Assembly: GCA_963726405.1 (NCBI GenBank)
Contig: CAVSCF010000005.1
Location: 62,001 to 126,000 of the forward strand
Length of the DNA stretch: 64,000 nucleotides
From: JAOUJD01 sp963726405
Lineage (GTDB): Bacteria > Pseudomonadota > Gammaproteobacteria > Burkholderiales > Burkholderiaceae_F
Reading direction: 5' to 3'
Under the pieces are notes generated by a model. It searched no databases. It was given only the letters and a program-made list of their open reading frames with translations, and had not been told where the DNA came from. This document shows, piece after piece, positions 35,593-47,057 of the stretch. A program made the translations under genes and the position numbers. Within the stretch, counting starts at the first letter, position 1. Each line of letters begins with the position of its first letter.

Positions 35593-37548
35593 CTAGCGCG
35601 GCGGCACGCCGGCGCGCAAACCGACGGCGCCGCGACGCAGGCGGCGCAGAAGAACCCGTCCCGGATCGACGGCATCTGCCAGCGCGCGCTCCACCGGCAG
35701 CGGCTCGCCTTCCAGCTGCGCCGCGATCAGTTCGGCCGCCAGCGCGGTGAACGTCAGTCCGCGCGAGCCGTGCGCGAACGAGACGTGCAGGCCGGCGCGG
35801 CGTGGCAGGTCGTCGAGGTGCGCGCCGCGCAGCGCGGCCGCTGCTTCCTGCGCGAACGCTTCGTCCGCCATCCCGCCGATGTATGGCAGGCGGTCGCGCG
35901 CCACGCAGCGCACGCCCGAATAGCGGCCTTCGACCCGCGCGTCCACCGGATCGGCCAGCAGCCGCTCCAGCCGGGCGAGGTTGCTGCGCGCGGCCATGCG
36001 CTCGTCGAGCCCGACGGGTGCCCCGCCGAGTGGCGTCTCGTAGGTGGCGCCGACGGCGAGCCGACCGTCCGGCTCGCGCAAGAGCGTTCCGTCGCCGCCC
36101 AGGCCGGCGCGCAGCCCCAGCAGTTCCGAAGCACGAATGAACGTGACCTGGCCGGGAATGGCCTGCACGGGCAGCATCGACGCGCCGAGCATGCGGGGCG
36201 TGTCGAGGGCCGCGGCGACGATCAGCGCCGACGCGGACGCGAGGTGTTCGCCATCGGTGGCGAACACCTGCCAGCCGCCGTCGCGCTGCGCGACTTCGCC
36301 AACGGTCGCCTGCGCCACCGCGATCGACGGTGCATCGAGCAGTGCGCCAACCAGGCGCGGCGGCGCGATCAGCCGGCCTTCGCGCCACCACAGCCCCGCT
36401 GCCGCCGGGGCCACGCCGAGGCGCGCCGTCGCGCGCGGCCGGTCGAGCCATTCGACGTACGCCGCCGGCAGCCGCTGCTCATCGAGGGCCCGTTGCCAGC
36501 GCTCCGCCTCGCGGTCGTCGGTCACCTGCTGGAAGAATCCGTCGTGCGCCCAGACCGTCTCGCCGCGATACAAGGCGGCCGGGGCGACCCGTTCGAGGGC
36601 CGCGGCGGTGAGCGCGCAGCCCGCGCGCGACAACCGCGCGAGCCGGTTGTCGTCGACCGCGAACTGCGGGTGCATGAGTCCCCAGGGCAACGAAGAGGCG
36701 GCCCCTGCCGGCGCCGCCGAGTCGATCACGCGCACCGCCCAGCCGCGTCGGGCGAGCGCGTGCGCGCACGCGGCGCCCGCCAGGCCGGCTCCGATCACCA
36801 CCGCGCTGCGCTCGTCGGCGCGCGCGGCGGGCGGCTCGTGCCTGCGCAGCGTGAAGCGCGGGGCGTAGCGGCCGCGCAGCATCTGGCGCTTGCGTCCGAA
36901 TCCGGCGGCGAGTTCAAGCTCGAAGCCAGCGCCCGCGAGCGCATCGCGCACCGCGCGCGCGGTCGACCAGGTGGCGACATGGCAGTCCGGCCGGGCGAGG
37001 CGCGCGAGCGCACGCAGCAGCGCCGGCTCCCACATCTCGGGATTGCAGTCGGGTGCGAAGCCATCGAGGAAGAGGGCATCGGCGCCCAGCCGCAGTTCGG
37101 GCGCGAGCGCGCGTGCGTCACCGTAGGCGAGCGTCAGCACGACGCCGCCCTGTTCGAACTCGCACCGGTGCAGGCCGGCGATCGGCAGCGGCCACTGCGC
37201 CGCGAGTTGACTCGCGAGCGCCTTCAGCTCCGGCGGCGCGGCGTCGACGAGCGACGCGGCCGGCAGCGGGTGCCGCTCGATGGAAACGAAATGGAGACGG
37301 CCCGGCCGGGCCGGGTCGTCCCGCCACGCCTGCCAGGTGGCGAGGAAGTTGACGCCGAGGCCGAACCCGTTCTCGAGGACGACGAACTGCGAGCGCCCGC
37401 GCCACCGCTCGACACACGCGGTGCCGCCGAGAAAGACATGCCGCGCCTGGCCCAGCGCGCCGTCGCGACTGGCATAGACATCGCCGTACCGTTCGCTCGC
37501 CGGCGCGCCATGCCCGTCGAATGACAGCGCGACGGGCTCGACGGTCAC
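35593..37548 (-). CDS. mnmC: Bifunctional tRNA mnm5s2U biosynthesis enzyme MnmC
   Basis: 651 residues. The N-terminal part (about 1-240) is the SAM-dependent methyltransferase (MnmC2), with RSQFVVLENGFGLGVNFLATW and ALFLDGFAPDCNPEMW. The C-terminal part (about 255-651) is the FAD-dependent oxidoreductase (MnmC1), with SAVVIGAGLAGAACAHALARRG. It removes the carboxymethyl group from cmnm5U34 and methylates the resulting amine in tRNA. The start codon is GTG at 37548, six bases after the ettA stop, so translation is probably coupled. It completes the pathway with MnmA at 7.5 kb. Confidence 0.95.
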   Translation of the reverse strand: MTVEPVALSFDGHGAPASERYGDVYASRDGALGQARHVFLGGTACVERWRGRSQFVVLENGFGLGVNFLATWQAWRDDPARPGRLHFVSIERHPLPAASLVDAAPPELKALASQLAAQWPLPIAGLHRCEFEQGGVVLTLAYGDARALAPELRLGADALFLDGFAPDCNPEMWEPALLRALARLARPDCHVATWSTARAVRDALAGAGFELELAAGFGRKRQMLRGRYAPRFTLRRHEPPAARADERSAVVIGAGLAGAACAHALARRGWAVRVIDSAAPAGAASSLPWGLMHPQFAVDDNRLARLSRAGCALTAAALERVAPAALYRGETVWAHDGFFQQVTDDREAERWQRALDEQRLPAAYVEWLDRPRATARLGVAPAAAGLWWREGRLIAPPRLVGALLDAPSIAVAQATVGEVAQRDGGWQVFATDGEHLASASALIVAAALDTPRMLGASMLPVQAIPGQVTFIRASELLGLRAGLGGDGTLLREPDGRLAVGATYETPLGGAPVGLDERMAARSNLARLERLLADPVDARVEGRYSGVRCVARDRLPYIGGMADEAFAQEAAAALRGAHLDDLPRRAGLHVSFAHGSRGLTFTALAAELIAAQLEGEPLPVERALADAVDPGRVLLRRLRRGAVGLRAGVPPR

Positions 37549-37554
37549 CGACGG

Positions 37555-39222
<1,668 letters not shown>

Positions 39223-39263
39223 TGGGGGTGCGACGCGGAGACGAAGGCGGAAGGCCGCGCAGA

Positions 39264-41267
39264 TTACCGGATCGGCGCGGGACTCGTGGACGGACCGAGC
39301 GGTTTCGGAATCAGTTGGCCAGGCAAGCGCAGCGCACCGGTCCTGAAGGCCGTGCTCGCGCCCTGGTAGTAGCCGATAGCCTCGTCGGTCAAATGGCGCG
39401 TCTGGTCGCTCGCCGGCCGCTCCTTCCCGGTGGCGGCATCGACCACCCGCACGCGCCGCTGCGGTCGCAGTTCGACGACGGTGTCCTTCTCGTAATAGCC
39501 GACGGTCTGGTAGTTGGCCATCATCGCCCGCTGATGCGTCTTCCCCTCCGTCAGGATGTCCTGGCCGAAGAAGCGCGACACGTAGCCGAAGTTGAGCAGC
39601 GCCAGGATGGTCGGCGGGACGTCGATCTGCGAGGCAATGGTCTCGATGCGAGCCGGTGGTACGTGTTTCGGCGAATAGATCAGCATCGGAATGTGGAAGC
39701 GATCGAGCGGCAGGTCGGTCTTGCCGCGGGCCGCCGCGCAATGGTCGGCGACGATGACGAACACCGTGTCCTCGAACCACGGCCTCGTCCGCGCCCGCTC
39801 GATGAAGTCGCCCAGGGCCCAGTCGGTGTACTTGACTGCGCCGTCCGGGCCTGTGGCCGGGGGAATGTCGATGCGTCCCGCGGGATAGGTGTACGGGCGG
39901 TGGTTCGACGTGGTCATCACGTGGGCGAAGAACTTGCGGCCGGCGGCATGCCGCTGGTCGAGTTCGCGCAGCGTCTGCGTGAAAAGGTCCTCGTCGGCCA
40001 CGCCCCAGATGTTCTCGTAATGAATGTCGGCCTTGTCGATCGCCCGGCGGTCGATGACCGTGTAGCCGTTGGAGCCGAAGAAATGCTCCATGTTGTCGAA
40101 GTACCCGTAGCCGCCGTAGAGGTAGAGGGACTCGTAGCCCTTCTCCGTGAACACCTCGCCGATCGTGTGCAGGTTCTCGTTGTTGGGACGCTTCACGACC
40201 GAGTGTCCGGGCGTGGGCGGGAGCGAGAGGGCCAGCGCTTCGAGCCCTCGCACGGTTCGCGTGCCGGTCGCGTACAGGCGCGTGAACAGCATTCCCTCAT
40301 CGGCCAGCCGATCGAGGTTGGGCGTCAGACCCTTCGTGTTGCCGAACTTGCCCAGGTACTCGGCCGACAGCGATTCGACGGAAACCAGCACCACGTTCAG
40401 CGGCTTCTCCGGGCCGGAAGGGTGGATGCGCCGCTCGATCGGCATCGCCTTGTTGCCGGTGAAATCTGGCGAGCCCGCCTCCGTGAACTCGCCCCTCAAC
40501 TCCATGAACACATCCTCGATCGGCACGGTGGCGTAGAACCGGTCGTAATCGATCTCGTTGGTGTTGAACGCATGGAAGAATTCCCACACGCCGTTGCCGG
40601 CGAGCTGCTGAGACTGCACGCTCGCGCTGAACTCCTTCCAGGTGGCGGGGACCGTCACGAAGGACACCACGGCGGCCAGGACGTATCCCGCCATCCACGC
40701 GGAGCGCTGTCCGAAGTTCATCGTCGTCGCCGCCCCTGCCCGCCATAGCGGGCCCACGGTGAACCACGCCATGATCGCCGCCAGCCCGGCCAGCCCGAGC
40801 ATGATGGGAAGCATCGGGTACGACTCGCGAATGTTGCCGATGACTTCCCGTGTGTAGATCAGGTAGTCCACCGCGATGAAGTTGAAGCGGGAAGAGAACT
40901 CGTTCCAGAACACGAATTCCGAGGCCGTCGTCAATGCGAGCGCCGCGCAGGCGACGAGGCCGAACACAACGAACACCAGGCGCAGGCCGACGCGCAGCCG
41001 CTTCGCAGGCCACAGCCAGGCGACGAGCGCAAAGGGCAGGATCCAGAACGCGCCGGTGGCGAGGTCATAGACGGTGCCGATCGCGAGCCACCCGGCCGCG
41101 CGCCACGGAAGAAAGTGCGCCGGGTCGGCGTCGAACAGCGCGAGACCCACGCGTGACAGGAAGCTCACGACGACGAACAGCGTGAGCGCGACTGCAGCGG
41201 CCGCAAACGGCCCCGGAAACAGGCGGGACAAGCCGCGTACGACTAGTGCGCGTGCGGATCGGAACAT
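39264..41267 (-). CDS. LtaS/OpgB-type membrane sulfatase (phosphoglycerol or phosphoethanolamine transferase-like)
   Basis: 667 residues. Five membrane segments occupy about residues 20-210. The extracytoplasmic alkaline-phosphatase fold follows: NVVLVSVESLSAEYLGKFGN (metal ligand Glu), the nucleophile Thr in YATGTRTVRGLEALALS, HVMTTSNHRPYTYP, and FVIVADHCA with its Asp-His ligands. The family moves phosphoglycerol or phosphoethanolamine groups onto envelope glycans or lipids. LEALALSLPP after the Thr is typical of the Gram-negative LTA-synthase-like group. Substrate unknown. Confidence 0.9.
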   Translation of the reverse strand: MFRSARALVVRGLSRLFPGPFAAAAVALTLFVVVSFLSRVGLALFDADPAHFLPWRAAGWLAIGTVYDLATGAFWILPFALVAWLWPAKRLRVGLRLVFVVFGLVACAALALTTASEFVFWNEFSSRFNFIAVDYLIYTREVIGNIRESYPMLPIMLGLAGLAAIMAWFTVGPLWRAGAATTMNFGQRSAWMAGYVLAAVVSFVTVPATWKEFSASVQSQQLAGNGVWEFFHAFNTNEIDYDRFYATVPIEDVFMELRGEFTEAGSPDFTGNKAMPIERRIHPSGPEKPLNVVLVSVESLSAEYLGKFGNTKGLTPNLDRLADEGMLFTRLYATGTRTVRGLEALALSLPPTPGHSVVKRPNNENLHTIGEVFTEKGYESLYLYGGYGYFDNMEHFFGSNGYTVIDRRAIDKADIHYENIWGVADEDLFTQTLRELDQRHAAGRKFFAHVMTTSNHRPYTYPAGRIDIPPATGPDGAVKYTDWALGDFIERARTRPWFEDTVFVIVADHCAAARGKTDLPLDRFHIPMLIYSPKHVPPARIETIASQIDVPPTILALLNFGYVSRFFGQDILTEGKTHQRAMMANYQTVGYYEKDTVVELRPQRRVRVVDAATGKERPASDQTRHLTDEAIGYYQGASTAFRTGALRLPGQLIPKPLGPSTSPAPIR

Positions 41268-41738
41268 CAGGACAGCGGGTGCATGCGGTGGGACGACCGT
41301 TCGAGCATACGTTCGAAGGTCTTCTGGAAGTGCTGCGGAGGCCAGTGTACCTGCGCGCGAAGTTCATCGCCGCGCTTGCGCGACTGCCCTTCTACCCGTC
41401 CCGCGGCACCTTCCCGCTACGCGACCCCTGGCATGGACCGCGCCGATCTTCGCCGCTCGGCGTCGCGCGACAGCTGGAGGAGGATGGCGGCCTCTGGAGG
41501 AGCGGTGGCCGGCCCCCACTTGGGAAAGCCGGGCCGCAGATCGGTAATTCATCGCATGACCCGGCCAGGACCGCCGTGTATGATGCGGTCCGTTGCGGGT
41601 GCAGTGTGTTCCGGTTCGCACCCCGGCCCTCGCGGTTGTTCTCAAGCTCCCTCGAAGTTTTCCCAAGCGTCAACGCATTCGCCTGAACCGGTTCTGCGGC
41701 CCTTGTGCTGCACCAGGCCGTGCCCTCAGGAGATTCCA
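41268..41738 (+). other. Non-coding leader region upstream of the RNA helicase
   Basis: 471 bases between the divergent sulfatase and helicase starts. Several open frames exist but none looks like protein and all are shadows in GC-rich DNA. A possible -10 (TATGAT, 41579-41584) with a poor -35 (ATGACC, 41556-41561; 17-base spacer) would give a leader of about 150 bases. Long leaders are common for cold-inducible DEAD-box helicases. No terminator or riboswitch fold was recognised. Confidence 0.4.
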
Positions 41739-43208
41739 TTGAATTCAGCTTTCAAAGCCCTCGGCTTGTCCGACGAACTCGTTCGCGCGGTCACCGAACT
41801 CGGCTACACCGAACCCACGCCTGTCCAGCAACAGGCGATTCCGCTGGTCCTCGAAGGTCGCGACCTGCTCGCGGGCGCGCAGACCGGGACCGGCAAGACC
41901 GCCGGCTTCGTGCTTCCGATCCTGCACCGCCTCGCGCAGAACAGGCCGGCGGCAGGCAAGTCGAGGCACCCGATCCGCGCACTGATCCTCACCCCCACGC
42001 GTGAACTCGCCGCACAGGTCGAGGAAAGCGTCCGCGATTACGGCAAGTACAAGAAGTCGACGGTCGCGGTGGTCTTCGGCGGGGTGTCGATCAACAACCA
42101 GATCGCGGCGCTGAAGCGGGGCGTCGACATCGTCGTCGCGACCCCGGGCCGACTGCTCGACCACGCCGGGCAGAAGACCATCGACCTGTCGCAGGTCGAG
42201 GTGCTCGTGCTCGACGAGGCCGATCGCATGCTGGACATGGGCTTCCTGCCCGACATGAAGCGCGTGTTCGCGCTGCTGCCGAAGCAGCGGCAGACACTGC
42301 TTTTCTCGGCCACGTTTTCCGACGAGATCCGGACGCTCGCGGGCTCGCTCCTGAACGACCCGGCCATGGTGCAGGTGGCCGTGCGCAACTCGACGGTCGA
42401 GGCGGTCAGCCAGAAGGTCATCCTGGTGGACCGCGGGCGCAAGTCGGAACTGCTGGCCCAGCTCGTCAAGGACAACCAGTGGTACCAGGTGCTGGTGTTC
42501 ACGCGGACCAAGCACGGCGCCAACCGCCTTGCGGAGTACCTGAACAAGCACGGCGTCACCGCGCTCGCGATCCACGGCAACAAGAGCCAGAACGCCCGCA
42601 CCAGCGCGCTGGCGCAATTCAAGAGCGGCGAGCTGCAGGCGCTCGTCGCCACGGACATCGCCGCGCGCGGGCTCGACATCGAGCAACTGCCGCACGTCGT
42701 CAACTTCGACCTGCCGCACGTGCCCGAGGACTACGTGCACCGCATCGGCCGCACGGGCCGCGCGGGGGCAACGGGCGAGGCGATCTCGCTCGTCTGCGCG
42801 GACGACAAGCCGCTGCTCGCCGATGTCGAGAAGGTGATCCGGCGCCAGGTGCCGCGCGAAATCGTCGCGGGCTTCGAACCCAATCCGAACGAGCGCGCCG
42901 AGCCCATTCAGCGCGGTCGCGGGGCCCCGCAGCGTCAGTCGCAGCGCCAGGCTCCGAAGCGCGAGAGCAGTGAGCCGCGCCGCACCGCTGCGCACACGAC
43001 GGCAAAGAAACCGTCGCGGCCCGCTCAGGGCGAGCGTGCTGCCGCTCCCGCGCGCGCACAGCAGAAGCCGGCATCGCGGCCAGCGCCGGCGCGTCCTGCC
43101 GAGCCTGCACGGGCACGCGCGATGCACAATTCAGCGGGCGGCGGCGAATCGGCCGTGCGCACCAACATTCCGGGTCTGGTCCAATCGGGTCATCGGCGCG
43201 GACGGTAA
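41739..43208 (+). CDS. DEAD-box RNA helicase, RhlE type
   Basis: 489 residues starting at TTG 41739, supported by AGGAG six bases upstream; the frame stays open further upstream but is not protein-like. Motifs: Q motif (GYTEPTPVQQQAIP), I AQTGTGKT, II DEAD in VLVLDEADRMLDMGFLPD, III SAT in LLFSATFSDE, V ATDIAARGLDI, VI HRIGRTGRAG. The last 130 residues are basic and rich in Arg, Gln, Ala and Pro, an RNA-binding tail typical of RhlE-like enzymes. It remodels ribosomal and messenger RNA, often in the cold. Confidence 0.94.
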   Translation: MNSAFKALGLSDELVRAVTELGYTEPTPVQQQAIPLVLEGRDLLAGAQTGTGKTAGFVLPILHRLAQNRPAAGKSRHPIRALILTPTRELAAQVEESVRDYGKYKKSTVAVVFGGVSINNQIAALKRGVDIVVATPGRLLDHAGQKTIDLSQVEVLVLDEADRMLDMGFLPDMKRVFALLPKQRQTLLFSATFSDEIRTLAGSLLNDPAMVQVAVRNSTVEAVSQKVILVDRGRKSELLAQLVKDNQWYQVLVFTRTKHGANRLAEYLNKHGVTALAIHGNKSQNARTSALAQFKSGELQALVATDIAARGLDIEQLPHVVNFDLPHVPEDYVHRIGRTGRAGATGEAISLVCADDKPLLADVEKVIRRQVPREIVAGFEPNPNERAEPIQRGRGAPQRQSQRQAPKRESSEPRRTAAHTTAKKPSRPAQGERAAAPARAQQKPASRPAPARPAEPARARAMHNSAGGGESAVRTNIPGLVQSGHRRGR

Positions 43209-43235
43209 GCTCGGCAGCTTCCAGGAGAACGGGCG

Positions 43236-43523
43236 ATGGACACATCCAGACCCGAGGTCACCCACAACGCGGCATCGCAGCGCTTCGAGTCGAACGTGGA
43301 CGGCTTGCTGTGCCGCTGCGATTACCGCATGCACGGCAGCACGATGATGCTGGTGCATACGGAGGTGCCGCCGCAGCTCGAGGGACGGGGCATCGCCTCG
43401 ATTCTCGTTCGCGCCGCCTTCGATCATGCGAAGCAAAACGGGATGGACGTGCTCCCGGTGTGCGCTTACGTACGCACCTGGGTCCAGCGGCATCCCGAAT
43501 TCAACTCGATGGTCGCGCAGTAG
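43236..43523 (+). CDS. Small GNAT-family N-acetyltransferase (YjdJ-like)
   Basis: 95 residues. It has only the core of a GNAT fold: VTHNAASQRFESNVDGLLCRCDYRM, LVHTEVPPQLEGRGIASILVRAAFDHAKQNG (the R/Q-x-x-G-x-G/A acetyl-CoA loop is EGRGIAS), then VLPVCAYVRTWVQRHPEF with the conserved Cys. These match the short single-domain group (about 90-100 residues). The acceptor is unknown. AGGAG precedes the ATG, and it follows the helicase by 27 bases, likely in the same transcript. Confidence 0.9.
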   Translation: MDTSRPEVTHNAASQRFESNVDGLLCRCDYRMHGSTMMLVHTEVPPQLEGRGIASILVRAAFDHAKQNGMDVLPVCAYVRTWVQRHPEFNSMVAQ

Positions 43524-43531
43524 CCGAGACG

Positions 43532-43553
43532 GCGCGACCGCCCGCGGTCGCGC
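43532..43553. terminator. GC-rich hairpin between convergent genes
   Basis: GCGCGACC - GCCCGC - GGTCGCGC forms a perfect eight-base stem between the GNAT stop (+) and the stop of the metallopeptidase gene (-). It lacks a U-tract on either strand, so bidirectional termination is only suggested by position. Confidence 0.4.
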
Positions 43554-43571
43554 GTCAGGCGGACGCGTCGT

Positions 43572-46313
43572 TCAGCGCCGGACGGTCAGCAACTGCGCGT
43601 TCAGGCCGTCGGAGAGGCTGAACTCGAACGTGCCGCCCGCCGGCAACCCGGTTGTATCCGCGACCAACGATCCGCCGCGCCGATGCATCGCCAGCACGGT
43701 GCGCTGACCCTCGAGCACATGCGTAACGGAGGCGAACTCCGCGCCCGCCGCATTCCATCGAACCGACAGCTGGCCGGAACTCTCGCTCCAATCGACCGAT
43801 ATCGGCTCGCTGCCCACGCTGCGGACGCGCTGCGCCGTGGCCAGCACGGCCGTCGGCGGCACCATGGTGTCCCCGCGGCGCACTTCGATGCGCTCCAGCG
43901 GGCCGGGATTCAGCACGGCGAGGGCGAAGTGCCGCTCAGGCGGCATGGCGTGATCAACAAGATCGGCCTCGAAAGCATGTTCGATGGTCCGGCCGTCGCG
44001 CGTCAGAAGGCGCAGCGTGTAGTCGCCCGAGGTGCGCTCCGGCGAGCCGCGCAGCGCTTTCACCGGGTGCAGGGTCACGCCGTCGAGCCCGATTGAACCG
44101 GCGATCAGCAGCATGTCGGACGACGCAGACGCCGCTTGTGTGAGCGCGAGGGCCGCCTGGGGCTGCGACTCCAGATGCGTCTGCATCAGGCGGTAGTTGT
44201 AGTCGGAGAACCAGGTGCCGTTGCAGTACCCCATGATGTCCGTCTGGCTCACGGGCGACAGCACGTCAAGCGGGTCAGGCACGGAATCGACGAGCGGCTG
44301 CGGGCCGAGGATGCCGCCTGCGTATTCCGGCGGCCAGCTCGTGTCGGCGCCCGAAACGCCACCGCATGGCGCATGGGGACGACCGAGATTGTGTCCGAGC
44401 TCGTGCGACATCGTGCGCATCCAGCCCGACGACGAATCCCAGCCGAGCGCCGCGCGGCCGGGGACGTATCCGATTCCCGCAATGCCCCCTGCGGAGCGAC
44501 GAATGAACCCGAAGTAGTAGCGATAGGGGTTGCTCGGATTTTCGCTGTCCCGCAGCTGGCGCAGTTCCGACAGCGCGCTGGACCACTCGTTGCTCGACGT
44601 GGTCCCGTCCGCGTCGCCGACCCCGTTCGTGACTCCCGCCAGAACGTAGCTCGCGCGCGTGGTCACGACGATCCGGTCGCGCGGGATCGGGAAGCGGCGC
44701 GTGAGTTCGTCGAGTACTGCCGCGCTGGTCGGCACGCTGGGGACGAACGAACCCGACACGACGGGCACAAGCACGATCTCGATCCGTGTTGGCGTTCCGA
44801 CGCTCGGCGTCGCGTCCTGCGTGGTCATCAGCCCGAGGCGCTGCTCCGGATCGACTTCGATGCGGACCGACAGGCCGTTCGTGACCCACGCCGCGGGCAG
44901 CTGCAGGTTGAAGCTTTGCGCCTCCGAGTAGCGGATCGCATCGGTGATGGCACCCCCGGCGGTCGTCGGCAGGGTGGCCGGCCCGATCATGTCCAGCGTG
45001 CCGAGAATCGCAGTTCCGCGATACCCGGTCAGTCGTACCGTGGGCGCCGCTAGGCCGGTCTGGTCGGACACGACATACACGCGAACCCAGGTCTCCTTCC
45101 CCGGCACGAGCCGCTGGCGCGGCTCGGTGGTTGCCTGCGACAGCACCTGGCCGAACTCGATGCCGGCGAGGCTCGCGGAGCACCCGGCGCCGACGATCAC
45201 GCTCCCTCCGGCGACGGCCGGCTGGCTGGCGGATTGCAGGCTGATGGCACCGCAGGCGAAGCCGCTCGGCACGGTAAAGACCAGTTGCGTGGCCGTCTTC
45301 GAGACGACCGCCGCCGCGAGGCCGCGCACGGTGACCGCGGAGACTTCCGTGAGTCCGCTGCCCGTCATCGACACGTTCGCACCGGCGCCCGCCACGCGGT
45401 ACACCGCCGTCGCATCGACGCGGATCGCCGGCACGACGGCGAGCGGTGCGCCCGACGTCACGGTGTCGCCCGCGTTGCCTTGCACCTGCAGCGCGCCGCT
45501 CGACGCCGCATCGGGAACGGTGACGGTGAAGCGCGTCGTCCCCGTGCGCGTTGCGACTGGCGCGGTGGCGCCGCCTGAGAACACCACGGCGGTGGCGCGG
45601 TCGAGGTTGGTGCCGTTCAACGTCAGCGCCTGCCCGGTCACCACCGACGTCGGGGAGAACGATGTCAGCGTCATCGGCGCGACGACCGTGAGCTGCTGCG
45701 ACTGCGGACGCGCGGTGCCCCCCGCGTCGATCAAGGTCACGGTCCCGCTGGTCGCCGTGGCCGGGACATCGACCGTCATCGAAGCCGGGGCCTGGGTCAC
45801 GATCGGCAGCACTACGGTGTTGACCTGGACCTGCGTGACGCGATCGAGGTTCGAACCGTTGAGCGTCACGCGAGCGCCTGGAAGCACCGAGACCGGTGAC
45901 AGCGACGTGAGTTGCGGAACGGTGCTGACCGTGAAATCGGTGGACGACAGCACGCTGCGCCCCGGCGCCGTCAGTTCAATGCGGCCGGTCTGCGCGCCCG
46001 GGGGAACGACGAGCTGCAACTGCGCGTCGGACACCACGGTGAACGGCGCGGCCACCGAGCCGAGGGTGGCCGACTGCAGTCCGGTGAAGCCGGCGCCTGC
46101 GACCGTGATGGTCGAGCCGGCCGCCCCTGTTGTCGGCGTGAAGGTCGTGATCGTGAGCGGTGTGACGGTCGCAGGCGCCACGCTTGTCGCCGTCGCCGCG
46201 CCACCGCCGCCGCCACCGCCACCGCCACACGCGGCCACCAGCCCGACGAAGACGAGCGCACACCCGTGCTTCACGGCTGCGCCGGCGATTCCCCAAAGGG
46301 CCCGGAGTGTCAT
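43572..46313 (-). CDS. Large lipoprotein with IPT/TIG repeats and a metallopeptidase-like HExxH domain
   Basis: 913 residues from ATG 46313; ATG 46340 would add nine. A signal with lipobox L-V-A-A-C is followed by nine glycines and a Thr/Ala linker. Three or four IPT/TIG Ig-like repeats follow (ITTFTPTTGAAGSTITVAGAGFTGL, LTSLSPVSVLPGARVTLNGSNLDRV, LTSFSPTSVVTGQALTLNGTNLDRA). A middle region leads to MRTMSHELGHNLGRPHAPCG, a metzincin-like zinc motif H-E-L-G-H-N-L-G-R-x-H. The C-terminal 200 residues are beta-rich. It is probably surface-anchored and may be a protease or adhesin. No named family is recognised. Confidence 0.82.
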   Translation of the reverse strand: MTLRALWGIAGAAVKHGCALVFVGLVAACGGGGGGGGGAATATSVAPATVTPLTITTFTPTTGAAGSTITVAGAGFTGLQSATLGSVAAPFTVVSDAQLQLVVPPGAQTGRIELTAPGRSVLSSTDFTVSTVPQLTSLSPVSVLPGARVTLNGSNLDRVTQVQVNTVVLPIVTQAPASMTVDVPATATSGTVTLIDAGGTARPQSQQLTVVAPMTLTSFSPTSVVTGQALTLNGTNLDRATAVVFSGGATAPVATRTGTTRFTVTVPDAASSGALQVQGNAGDTVTSGAPLAVVPAIRVDATAVYRVAGAGANVSMTGSGLTEVSAVTVRGLAAAVVSKTATQLVFTVPSGFACGAISLQSASQPAVAGGSVIVGAGCSASLAGIEFGQVLSQATTEPRQRLVPGKETWVRVYVVSDQTGLAAPTVRLTGYRGTAILGTLDMIGPATLPTTAGGAITDAIRYSEAQSFNLQLPAAWVTNGLSVRIEVDPEQRLGLMTTQDATPSVGTPTRIEIVLVPVVSGSFVPSVPTSAAVLDELTRRFPIPRDRIVVTTRASYVLAGVTNGVGDADGTTSSNEWSSALSELRQLRDSENPSNPYRYYFGFIRRSAGGIAGIGYVPGRAALGWDSSSGWMRTMSHELGHNLGRPHAPCGGVSGADTSWPPEYAGGILGPQPLVDSVPDPLDVLSPVSQTDIMGYCNGTWFSDYNYRLMQTHLESQPQAALALTQAASASSDMLLIAGSIGLDGVTLHPVKALRGSPERTSGDYTLRLLTRDGRTIEHAFEADLVDHAMPPERHFALAVLNPGPLERIEVRRGDTMVPPTAVLATAQRVRSVGSEPISVDWSESSGQLSVRWNAAGAEFASVTHVLEGQRTVLAMHRRGGSLVADTTGLPAGGTFEFSLSDGLNAQLLTVRR

Positions 46314-46479
46314 GGTTTCCCTGCTGCTCTTTCGCGTCATCCGCGCCCCTGATCCTCGCACCCAGGTGAGGGGGCGCCATCCCTCCGGTTGGCTCGTCCG
46401 GACGGCGGGTAATGGGCGGAAAAGGCAGCTTGCCGGGAACTTCTACCCGGATGCGGCCGAAAAGACGGGGGAAAGGGCC

Positions 46480-47052
46480 CTACTGAGCCCGGAAAACGAG
46501 CCAGGCGGCGACGACCGCCCAGACGACGAGCGTGCCTGCGAGGTTGCCGGTCGCGTTGTTCTGGCGGAAGAGCGCCCAGCTCCAGTAGGCCACTGGCTGG
46601 CCCGGCAGCGGCGGGCCGGGGATGAAGCGGTGCACCTTCGCGCAATATTCCTCGTACCGCGGCCCGAAGATCGGCTTCAGGTGGGCCTCCTCACGTTCGA
46701 CTCGCGTGTCCATGTAGAACCAGTAGACGATCGCGTAGGCGAGCAGCAGCCAGGCGCTGCCCAGCAGCATGAGAAAGCCGAAGATGATGAAGAATCGCCC
46801 GAGATACATCGGGTTGCGCACCATCGCATAGGGGCCGCGAATCGCGAGGTCGGAGTTCTTGTCCAGCGATGCGAAGCTCCAGAGCTGAATGAACTCCCCC
46901 ACCATCGAGACCACGAAGCCCACGGGCAGCCACTCGCGTTTCAGAAACGGAACCGCGAGGACGATGGCGACAGTGACGAGAGGAACGCGCAGCCGGACGA
47001 ACAAGCGGCGCAGTCCGGGGTGGTTGAAGACGGAGCGAAGCGAGGCGAGCAT
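46480..47052 (-). CDS. ICMT-like isoprenylcysteine carboxyl methyltransferase family membrane protein
   Basis: 190 residues with four or five membrane segments. The C-terminal motif is that of the ICMT/PEMT fold: RGPYAMVRNPMYLGRFFIIFGF, then RVEREEAHLKPIFGPRYEEYCAKVHRFIPG. Here R-N-P-M-Y and E-E-x-x-L bind S-adenosylmethionine. Many bacterial members are annotated only as isoprenylcysteine carboxyl methyltransferase family. It begins 5 bases after the kinase-like gene, so the two are probably co-expressed. The substrate is not known. Confidence 0.85.
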   Translation of the reverse strand: MLASLRSVFNHPGLRRLFVRLRVPLVTVAIVLAVPFLKREWLPVGFVVSMVGEFIQLWSFASLDKNSDLAIRGPYAMVRNPMYLGRFFIIFGFLMLLGSAWLLLAYAIVYWFYMDTRVEREEAHLKPIFGPRYEEYCAKVHRFIPGPPLPGQPVAYWSWALFRQNNATGNLAGTLVVWAVVAAWLVFRAQ

Positions 47053-47057
47053 TGGGG

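Noticed and set aside
41283..41738. N-terminal extension of the helicase frame
   Set aside because: The frame stays open but is Arg/Ser/Cys-rich and lacks helicase motifs; TTG at 41739 with AGGAG is the clear start.
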